Part shown: piece after piece, positions 58,030-64,000 of the stretch
Layout of the letters: each line of letters opens with the position of its first letter
How positions within the stretch are numbered: position 1 is the stretch's first letter
Position numbers and translations under genes: made by a program
Notes under the pieces: generated by a model
Databases searched by the model: none
What the model was told of the DNA's origin: nothing
Seen by the model: only the letters and a program-made list of their open reading frames with translations
From: CAVQFD01 sp963724695
Lineage (GTDB): Bacteria; Acidobacteriota; Vicinamibacteria; Vicinamibacterales; CAVVIG01
DNA length: 64,000 bases
Direction of reading: 5' to 3'
Assembly (NCBI GenBank): GCA_963724695.1
Contig: CAVRVW010000001.1
Coordinates: forward strand, 62,001-126,000

Positions 58030-59486
58030 CTGCCCGACGTGGGCGTCGAAGGCGGCGGTCTCTATGCGGCCACCGCGCTTGACCTGCACGAAGATCCTGT
58101 AGTCGCCAGGTTCGGGAAATCCGTACGGAAACGACACCGTGGCCGGCAGCGCGGCGTCCTGATGCGCGTGCGTCGTGCCGGATGGCGCCGCGATCTCCAT
58201 CGCGGCCATTGGCGCCGATCCCGATGGATGCACGTGCGCAAAGACCTGCCGGTCGCGCCGGATGAACACGGCGTGGCCGGGCATGCCCATGTACAGCTCG
58301 AGATCGCGCGCCGGCTGACCCGCCTCGTCTTCGACGCGAAACGTGAACATCGTCAGCTGCCTGGTGACGAGCGGCCGCGCGTCGCGCACCCACACGATCC
58401 GGCCGGCGGAAGGCGATGGGAACGCGCTGTCGTCGCCGGTCAGCGGCTCCGCCGCCGCCGGCGGTCGTCGAACGAGGCGGTGACGGTCTCCGACACGCCG
58501 GTCTGGTGCACCAGATCGCCGAACAGCTCGTAGCGTCCGGCCGGGAGGTCCGGCAGGCGCTGCTCGAATGTGCCGGTCGCGCTCCTGCCTCGGGTGCAGA
58601 TGCCACAGGCGATCGAGGTCTGGCGACACGACGAACAGGTGCATCAGGTGGCCGTGATCGGGCACGAAGTCGTCGAGCCGGCGGCTGCGCATCCAGCCCG
58701 GGTCCCGCAGCGTCAGCGTGAGACGGCCGTCGGTGACCGTCGGCACGGCTTCGAGCGGCTTGTAGACATACCGCGCGTAGGCGCCGCCTCGGCGCCCCAC
58801 CACGCAGTTGCCGAAGAACACCGCCGCCGCAACGACAGCGCTCGCGATGGCCCCGGCGATGCGGCCGCGGCGGCGCGCCGGCCGGCCGGGCGCCTCGCCC
58901 GGCGGCAGCCCGGCTTCGCGCGCCATCGTCGCGACGATGGCGACGAAGCCCGCGCACAGCAGGCACATCAGGCGCGGCGAGGAGCACACCGAGCGCCGCG
59001 GCCCATCGCGAGCGTCGAGTTCGGCAGCGTCGGCACCGGCACCGCCAGCTGTCCCGGCCCGCGATCGCCCGACACGGCGACGCGCACCTGCCACGCGCCC
59101 GCCGTCATCATCCAGAGATGTCCGGTGAACAGCCGCGCGTCGTCAGGCGATCGCGGCGCGACGTCGGGAACGGGCGCAAACTGCGCGCCTGGCCCGGTGA
59201 GCGGCAGCGGCACGATGCGCATCTCGCGCACGTCGTCGCTGGTCGTGAGCACCTCGACGTCGGCGACGCCGGGAATCGCGTACGGCGGCCGGATCGTGAC
59301 GAGCACTCGGTACGGCCCGGCCTGACCGTCGAGGAACACGTCGGGGCTGCCGACGTGCGCGGCCGGCCGGCGACTGACAGCGCGATGACGGCATGCAAGG
59401 CTGACGAGCGCGAGCCGCGTCACGCCGGTCCTCACCGGCGCACTCGCTGCATCGCGCGGCCGACGTGCAGTCCCGGCGTAGGTCAT
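58018..59486 (-). CDS. membrane protein with HxHP-type metal-site-like domains (several shifts)
   Basis: The ATG at 59486 overlaps the preceding gene's stop. A first soluble part has YtkA/FixH-like strands (PYRVLVTIRPPYAIPGVADV, LFTGHLWMMTAGAWQVRVAV). One or two membrane helices follow (LLCAGFVAIVATM and IASAVVAAAVFFGNCVVG), then a second beta-rich part rich in histidine: DFVPDHGHLMHLFVVSPDLD, RLWHLHP, YMGMPGHAVFIRRDRQVF, AHVHPSGSAP. Such HxHP strands occur in copper- and heavy-metal-related periplasmic domains, so metal binding is likely but not proven. Frame shifts occur near 58480, 58590, 59000 and 59380. It is the last gene of a three-gene overlapping operon. Confidence 0.65.
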
Positions 59487-60564
59487 CACGCACGAGGTGA
59501 TGAGCGGCGATCAGCATGCCGCGCCCGAGCTGCCGCGAGCGTTTCAGGCGGAATGAACTCGAAGCGGGCGTAGAGGGACGTCGGCGGCGTGCTGAAGTCC
59601 ATGTAGGCGGTGCCGAAGAACCAGTTGCGCGGCGAGCGGCGACATCAGGAAATTCGCGAACGGCCACTGCACCGCGACGAACGTGACGAAGAACGCCGAG
59701 CCCGGTGACGAGCGCCCGGACGATCGGGCGCCGCGCGAGCGGTCCGCTGGAGGATCAGGTCGGTCACGAGCGCCGGGATCATGACGAGCAGCGGGAATTC
59801 CCACGGGATGAAATGGGTCACCGGGTTGATAGACCGGTCCGAGCTTCGGCTCCGCGGGAAAGAGCGGCAGGATCCACAGAAACGCCAGGCCGAACAGCGT
59901 GTAGACGCCGGTCAGCATCGTGCAGCCCCAGCGGTGCCGCGACGCGACGCCGAGCGCCGTCACGATCCCGAGCGTGCCGAAGACCGCCACGGTGTAGAAG
60001 TACGCGCTGTGCATCTCGGCGCGGCTGATGTACTCGAGCTTGAGGAGCAGCGACTCGCAGACCGCCATGCCGCCGACGTACAGCAACAGCCGCTGCAGCG
60101 GCACGCCGCGCGGCATCGCCCGCGCGGTTCACGAAGGCGAGCATCAGCATCACGGTGCCGAAATTGATGCCGAAGAACCCGGCGGCGAGCACCATGTGCG
60201 GCGGGCTGATGATGCGGACGTCGAGGCCGTAGGCGTTGTGCCACCAGTCGTCGAACGGCGCCGACACGAGCATCGCGAGGCCGCCCCAGGCCGAGATGAA
60301 GGCGCCCAGCGGTCCGCGGAGCCCCCAGATGCGCACGCTCACCGCGCGAAGCGGCGCGCGCGCGCCGAACGTCGTCGTGAAGATGAGATACGCCGACGAC
60401 AGGCCCGCCAGCACGCCGCAGGCGTAGATCGCCATGTGCGGCGGGCTCCAGAACGAGTCGCGGCCGATCGAACGGTGCCACGAGATGTCCCAGTAGCCGC
60501 CGACGTAGGCCGACGTGACGGCGAGCGCCGAGCACCAGAGATACCAGGGAATGGACTGCGTCAT
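59486..60564 (-). CDS. histidine-rich polytopic membrane protein (several shifts)
   Basis: About 355 residues carry nine or so hydrophobic helices. The motif SPPHM occurs twice (SPPHMAIYACGVLAG and SPPHMVLAAGFFGINFG), together with DISWHRSIGRD and DWWHNAYGLD, so histidines are repeated at membrane edges, as in metal or haem sites. The ATG at 60564 overlaps the stop of the dienelactone hydrolase gene (ATGA), and its own stop overlaps the next gene's start (TGATG). Shifts occur near 60125, 59818, 59735 and 59625; the corrected end reads FEFIPPETLAAAR. The function is unknown. Its neighbour's HxHP domains suggest a common metal-linked role. Confidence 0.65.
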
Positions 60565-61253
60565 GCGAGGGTCTTCTTCAAGAAGGCGACAGCTTCCGGC
60601 CAGATGCGCGCGGCCAGCGTGGCGTTCAACGTGCCCAGCGCGTTGTGCGGTCCCATGAAGGCGTGGCCCGTGCCGGGGTGCACGGTCAGCGTCACGTCCT
60701 TCCCCATCGCCCTCAGCTTCGCTTCGAGAGCGCGCGCGGCTGTTGGAGGGAAGAAGCTGTCGTGTTCCGCCATGTGCCCGCTCACGGACGCCGTCAGCGC
60801 GGACCAGTCCGGCTCCATGTCGCCCTGGGGGAATCCATAGAACGGCACAAGCGCCTTGACCTTGTCGGGGCGATTGGCGGCGATGAGGAACGCGAGCATC
60901 CCGCCCATGCAGAACCCCACCACGCCGATTCCCTTGCTTGTGACCGCACTGTGGCCGGACAGATAGTCGACGGCCCCGCTCATGTCCCGGCCCGCACGAT
61001 CCGCCGGGAGGCTCTGCATCAAGTGCGACGCCTTGTCCATCTCGGTGTGACCAGCCAGCTCGCCGTGGTACAGGTCGGGCGCGAGCGCGACGAACCCGGC
61101 GGCGCCGAGGCGATCCGTCATCTCCTTGATGCCGGAGTCGAGGCCCCACCATTCCTGGATCACGAGAACGCCCGGTCCCGAACCCGCCTGAGGCACGACG
61201 AGGTACCCCGACGCGGTGGACCCGTTGCTGCGGAACGTGATGATCTCAGCCAT
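60561..61253 (-). CDS. dienelactone-hydrolase-family protein
   Basis: The intact 230-residue cytoplasmic enzyme has the dienelactone hydrolase catalytic set: Cys115 in VVGFCMGGML, Asp165 in AEHDSFFP and His197 in PGTGHAFMGP, with Glu34 in VIQEWWGLDS holding the cysteine. This triad with a cysteine nucleophile separates the family from ordinary serine esterases. It hydrolyses a lactone or ester; the substrate is unknown. It heads the operon with two membrane proteins, overlapping the first by ATGA, which suggests a function linked to that membrane module rather than to aromatic degradation. Confidence 0.83.
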   Translation of the reverse strand: MAEIITFRSNGSTASGYLVVPQAGSGPGVLVIQEWWGLDSGIKEMTDRLGAAGFVALAPDLYHGELAGHTEMDKASHLMQSLPADRAGRDMSGAVDYLSGHSAVTSKGIGVVGFCMGGMLAFLIAANRPDKVKALVPFYGFPQGDMEPDWSALTASVSGHMAEHDSFFPPTAARALEAKLRAMGKDVTLTVHPGTGHAFMGPHNALGTLNATLAARIWPEAVAFLKKTLA

Positions 61254-61317
61254 ACGGGTAAGAATAACCCGTCGGATCTAACGGGTGGACTCCGGGCTCC
61301 GCGAGGCGTCCCGCCCG

Positions 61318-61323
61318 TATAAT
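61318..61323 (+). promoter_or_regulatory. TATAAT, likely -10 box before the kinase remnant
   Basis: A perfect TATAAT stands 32 bases before the ATG at 61356. A small inverted repeat ACGGGT...ACCCGT (61255-61273) with a third copy of ACGGGT at 61281 lies upstream. No good -35 element was seen. Confidence 0.35.
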
Positions 61324-61355
61324 CCGCGGCAACGCCTGTGGCCGTGACTCCTGGC

Positions 61356-61630
61356 ATGCGCGTCGGCCCGTACAGATTGTCTCTCCCATAGGGGCGGGCG
61401 GAATGGGCGAGGTCTACCGCGCCACGGACACAAAGCTGAAGCGCCAGGTTGCCGTCAAGATTCTTCCTCCGGCGTTGGCGACAGCTCCCGATCGGTTGGC
61501 GCGCTTTCAACGCGAAGCGGAAGTGCTCGGCGCCTTGAACCACCCGAACATCGCCACGATTTACGGCCTCGAGGAGGCGCGAGGAGCTGAAGCCAACATG
61601 CCCTCTGTTCGCCACCGACGGACCTGTTCA
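61356..61630 (+). pseudogene. truncated Ser/Thr kinase N-terminus
   Basis: Starting at ATG 61356 the sequence reads MRVGPYR and, after a one-base loss near 61364, SPIGAGGMGEVYRATDTK, then LKRQVAVKILPPALATAPDR, FQREAEVLGALNHPNIATIY and GLEEARG. These are the glycine loop, the ATP lysine and the first helix of a Ser/Thr kinase. Homology ends abruptly near 61590, before the catalytic HRD and DFG loops, and the sequence passes into the 3' end of an opposite-strand nucleotidyltransferase gene. It is therefore a kinase remnant, cut probably by recombination or insertion, and should not be active. Confidence 0.75.
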
Positions 61631-61633
61631 GCG

Positions 61634-61855
61634 TCACGAATGCGATCCAACGTTTCGGGGATCGTGGTCGGCGCCCAGCGACCACAGCAGATCGACAGCA
61701 GCCTGCCAGGACGACTGCGCCAGGCTTGGCACCACATCCAGGTCGAACGTGACGCGCGAGCCGCCGTGAAGAGACGCGGCGACGCCGCCGACGATCACGA
61801 ATTCAACGTGATGGTCGTGAAGCTGGCTCAGAATGTCTAGAAAGTTGCTCGCCAT
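61634..61855 (-). CDS. truncated or shifted AbiEii-like nucleotidyltransferase
   Basis: The 73-residue frame starts with ATG 61855 and reads FLDILSQLHDHHVEFVIVGG, then VAASLHGGSRVTFDLDVVPS, the start of a minimal nucleotidyltransferase with the G-G-x-A-x-x-x-H-G and D-x-D residues of AbiEii/AbiGii-type and MNT-type proteins. Normal members run to 150-200 residues; here the frame stops early. A related sequence continues for 20 residues in a second frame (TIPETLDRIRDAEQV), so the gene may be shifted or be a remnant. Such proteins are often toxins of toxin-antitoxin or abortive-infection systems. The small gene upstream could be its partner. Confidence 0.6.
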   Translation of the reverse strand: MASNFLDILSQLHDHHVEFVIVGGVAASLHGGSRVTFDLDVVPSLAQSSWQAAVDLLWSLGADHDPRNVGSHS

Positions 61856-62048
61856 GCGATCGCTGTTCCGCGAAGGCCTCGCGCAGTGTCGTAAGGCTGC
61901 GCGCCCGGTCGCTGAGCAGCCGAAGCCTGAGGGTGAAGGACTGCTCGTCCAGAGGTTCGATCGGAGACCGATCGGGCTGAACCCCAGTCCAGTCGATGCT
62001 GGGTTGGTCTGCCTGTTGCACTAGTGGCATTGTCCCACCAAACGGCAT
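61803..62048 (-). CDS. small protein preceding the nucleotidyltransferase
   Basis: The 81-residue frame starts at ATG 62048 (or 62030) and contains PLVQQADQPSIDWTGVQPD, QSFTLRLRLLSDRARSLTT and LREAFAEQRSHGEQLSRH. It overlaps the nucleotidyltransferase start in another frame, as an upstream partner in a toxin-antitoxin or MNT-HEPN-like pair might. No known antitoxin motif is visible, and overlap in a GC-rich genome can create chance frames. I keep it as a possible gene. Confidence 0.4.
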   Translation of the reverse strand: MPFGGTMPLVQQADQPSIDWTGVQPDRSPIEPLDEQSFTLRLRLLSDRARSLTTLREAFAEQRSHGEQLSRHSEPASRPSR

Positions 62049-62052
62049 GCGG

Positions 62053-62087
62053 TGTCCTTCGTAGTTCTCACTTCTAACTTCGAAGTT
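62053..62087 (-). repeat. five 7-base units after the M23 peptidase stop
   Basis: On the minus strand the units are AACTTCG, AAGTTAG, AAGTGAG, AACTACG, AAGGACA, starting five bases after the TAG of the peptidase gene (62093-62095). Units 2 to 4 and most of unit 5 are identical to 51747-51774. Confidence 0.9.
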
Positions 62088-62092
62088 CCGCG

Positions 62093-63472
62093 CTAGCGGC
62101 TTCCCGCTTCCCTGATCTTCCGGGACACGCGGTCTTCGATCCAATGCGGGTCCCACCACTCGACGGAGTTCACGGGCACACCCTGCAGCAGCATGCTGAA
62201 GTGCAGGTGGTCGCCTCCGGCGAGACCGGTGATGCCGGTCCGCCCCAGCTCCTGTGACTTGCGGACCTCGTCGCCCGGCTTGACGGTGAAGGACGACAAG
62301 TGCGCATAGAGGGTCTGGACGCCGAGGCCGTGATCGAGGATGACGCAGTTGCCGTAGATGCCCAGAAACTCGGCGAAGACCACAATCCCGTTGTTGGCGG
62401 CCAGGACGGGCGCCTGCTGCACGGACGCGAGGTCGAAGCCCAGGTGCACCTGCCGATCGATCTCCTTGTTCCCGAAGAAGTACGTCCGTCGATCGGCGAA
62501 GCGGGACTCGACCTGCGAGTTGCCAAGCTGCGCGAACGCCTCGCTCCAGAGCATCTGGGGCTTGGTGCCGGACGCGACCTTGACGATGGTCTCGGCATTG
62601 CGCCGGCGCAGCTCCCCGTTGATTGTCAAGAACGCCTTGAGGCGCGCTTCGGGTGTGCTGGTGTCGACGGCCAGGTCCGGGGTGTTGGACGCGATGGCGG
62701 GCACGACGCGATCGAGAAAACCCTGGTCGATGGGAATACGCGACTGCACGAACGCCTTGGCAAACGGGCGATGCTCGAGGAGCGTCGTCGTTTCGTTGCC
62801 GGCCGGATCCCTGGCAAAGGCCGAGATCGGCGTGTTGACCTTCTGATCGTGGTGAAGGGCAAAGAAGACGACGCGAAGCGCCGGGTCGGACAGCCCGACT
62901 CCCTTGCCGGGGTACGCCGGGTAGGTCGCCTCGCCGACGCGGATGCCCGCCTGAGCATCCTCCGGAGAGGCTCGAAGCACGGCGAACTCGGCGCCGCCGA
63001 GGTTGACGAAGTGGTGGAGGGAGGCGACCGATATGCGCGGCGGCTCGAGCCGGACCTGCAGATCGCGCGTGACACTCGACTCCGCCGTCCGCAGCCCGTA
63101 GAACACGGGCCGAACGGCCGTGATGGTCAGGCGGGCCGGGCCTGAAACGAGGGCCGGCTGTGCCTTCTTGCCGAGCGGACGAGCCACCTTGAGGCGGTCC
63201 GGGGCGGCCGGATCGACCTCGCCCGCGTCGGCGCCAAGCGAGAAGACCGGCGTGGACTGCCCGTTCTGCTCGAGCACGGCGTCGACGCGCTGCAGCAGCC
63301 CACCGGGCGCCTCGACAGAGAACTCGAGCGAACCGGCCTGCCCGACAAACGCCTCAGGGCGTTGAATCGTGATCGTCGGACCAGCCTCGCGGCCCGCCCA
63401 CCACCAGGCCCCGCCGAGCCCAACCACGCCGATCAGCAGCAGGAGGAGGAACGCGCGGACGAGAAATCGCAT
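62093..63472 (-). CDS. M23 family metalloendopeptidase
   Basis: The intact 459-residue protein has an N-terminal membrane anchor (FLLLLLIGVVGLGGAWWWAG), a long beta-rich middle and a C-terminal LytM/M23 domain: the first zinc histidine in DRQVHLGFDLASVQ, then ANNGIVVFAEFLGIYGNCVI, QTLYAHLSSFTVKPGDEV and the second motif GGDHLHFSMLLQG. M23 enzymes cut peptide cross-links in peptidoglycan or act as regulators of cell-wall hydrolases. The middle domain has no named fold that I recognise. It should face the periplasm. The stop is followed directly by a 7-base array. Confidence 0.85.
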   Translation of the reverse strand: MRFLVRAFLLLLLIGVVGLGGAWWWAGREAGPTITIQRPEAFVGQAGSLEFSVEAPGGLLQRVDAVLEQNGQSTPVFSLGADAGEVDPAAPDRLKVARPLGKKAQPALVSGPARLTITAVRPVFYGLRTAESSVTRDLQVRLEPPRISVASLHHFVNLGGAEFAVLRASPEDAQAGIRVGEATYPAYPGKGVGLSDPALRVVFFALHHDQKVNTPISAFARDPAGNETTTLLEHRPFAKAFVQSRIPIDQGFLDRVVPAIASNTPDLAVDTSTPEARLKAFLTINGELRRRNAETIVKVASGTKPQMLWSEAFAQLGNSQVESRFADRRTYFFGNKEIDRQVHLGFDLASVQQAPVLAANNGIVVFAEFLGIYGNCVILDHGLGVQTLYAHLSSFTVKPGDEVRKSQELGRTGITGLAGGDHLHFSMLLQGVPVNSVEWWDPHWIEDRVSRKIREAGSR

Positions 63473-63549
63473 GACAGCGATGATAGACCGTCACGCGCTC
63501 ACGTACCAGTACCCGCGAGCCGTCCGGTTGAGCTCGAAGAGAGGGGTCG

Positions 63550-64000
63550 CTACTTGGCGCGCCCCAGGAAGCCCGGCGTCAGCATCTGGACCTTCCAGGC
63601 CGCGCCGCGGCCGACGATGTACAGCGTCTTCTTGTCGGGGCCGGCAAAGGCGATGTTCTGCGGAGAACGCGAGACGGGAATCGTCCCGAGGTGCTTCCCT
63701 TCCGGGCTGAAGACCTGGACGCCCGCCGAGGTCGCGGCATACACGCGGCCCTCGTTGTCGATCGCCAGGCCATCTGCGCCGCTCGTCACGCCGGTCGCGG
63801 CCTTCGTGACACCCTCGTAGCGGCCGAAGTTGCGGCGATTGGCCAGCTTGCCGTCCGCCTGCACGTCGTAGGCGAGGAGGTACTCGCCGCGGGTGTTGTT
63901 GATGAAGAGCGTCTTCTCGTCGCGGCTGAGCAGGATGCCGTTCGGGTTGTCGATGCCTTCGGCGGCCTTCACGGCACGGCCGCCCGGCGGGATGTAGTAC
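63550..64000 (-). CDS. SMP-30/gluconolactonase-like protein, 5' end outside the window
   Basis: About 150 residues read from the right edge (YYIPPGGRAVKAAEGIDNP on) to the stop at 63550-63552. The blades GILLSRDEKTLFINNTRGEY, DGLAIDNEGRVYAATSAGVQ, FSPEGKHLGTIPVSRSPQNI and TLYIVGRGAAWKVQMLTPGF are typical of SMP-30/gluconolactonase/LRE-like six-bladed propellers, which hydrolyse sugar lactones using a divalent metal. The N-terminal half lies beyond the window. The frame is clean here. Confidence 0.75.
   Translation of the reverse strand, partial: YYIPPGGRAVKAAEGIDNPNGILLSRDEKTLFINNTRGEYLLAYDVQADGKLANRRNFGRYEGVTKAATGVTSGADGLAIDNEGRVYAATSAGVQVFSPEGKHLGTIPVSRSPQNIAFAGPDKKTLYIVGRGAAWKVQMLTPGFLGRAK

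Noticed and set aside
1..64000. tRNA, rRNA or riboswitch genes
   Set aside because: I saw no cloverleaf-like, rRNA-like or known riboswitch core sequence by eye; a covariance-model scan would be decisive.

Overview
The window looks like chromosomal DNA of an uncultured Acidobacteriota bacterium, probably of the Vicinamibacteria type. This is inferred from the very high GC content, the Oar-like TonB receptor with an N-terminal carboxypeptidase-regulatory-like domain, two quinoprotein (PQQ-type) dehydrogenases, a DUF5916 outer-membrane protein, many secreted single-copy enzymes with Tat or Sec signals, and families such as the fragment at the left edge that are typical of that group. No rRNA, tRNA, CRISPR array, intact insertion sequence or phage gene was seen.

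Layout. 1-9.3 kb: hypothetical fragment, Ser/Thr kinase fused to a BRCT domain, cupin, NHL-propeller lipoprotein, ATP-grasp ligase, Tat-exported sulfite-oxidase-like enzyme, glycosylasparaginase-like enzyme and D-aminoacylase-like amidohydrolase. 9.3-20.6 kb: haloacid dehalogenase, FMN hydroxy-acid oxidase, APC permease, six-EF-hand secreted protein, TPR protein, TonB receptor, and a secreted FAD oxidase whose domain order is a circular permutation of D-amino-acid oxidase. 20.6-25.8 kb: membrane protein, S51 peptidase, class C serine hydrolase, secreted proteins. 25.9-36.2 kb: one long minus-strand unit, read in transcription order as class V aminotransferase, aldehyde dehydrogenase, TPP-dependent decarboxylase-like enzyme, PQQ dehydrogenase, DUF4159, TPR, membrane sulfatase-fold protein. 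36.4-43.3 kb: fabV, cytochrome c, EamA exporter, DUF5916 protein, second PQQ dehydrogenase. 43.4-50.9 kb: MazEF-like toxin-antitoxin pair, M16 protease, gamma-glutamyltransferase, collagen-like protein, CTP-synthase-like amidotransferase. 51.8-58 kb: aguB-aguA (putrescine branch) divergent from rocD-hldD-proC-epimerase (ornithine to proline plus heptose epimerisation). 58-64 kb: three-gene operon (dienelactone hydrolase, His-rich membrane protein, metal-domain-like membrane protein), kinase remnant, nucleotidyltransferase pair, M23 endopeptidase, SMP-30-like fragment.

Two window-wide patterns matter. First, about half of the genes are interrupted by single-base shifts that leave conserved protein on both sides in neighbouring frames. 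Most inspected cases are +1 insertions outside homopolymers, clustered by segment (about 29.8-31.9, 39-41.3, 43.4-48.5 and 51.8-60.5 kb). Sequence error is the simplest explanation, so I annotate these as whole genes and give approximate shift positions. Second, intergenic DNA just after stop codons repeatedly holds arrays of 7-base units (28 to 49 bp) belonging to several different word families. Together with REP-like hairpins, a Y-shaped palindrome and an ACGAA-rich inverted repeat, they form an unusual intergenic repeat population.
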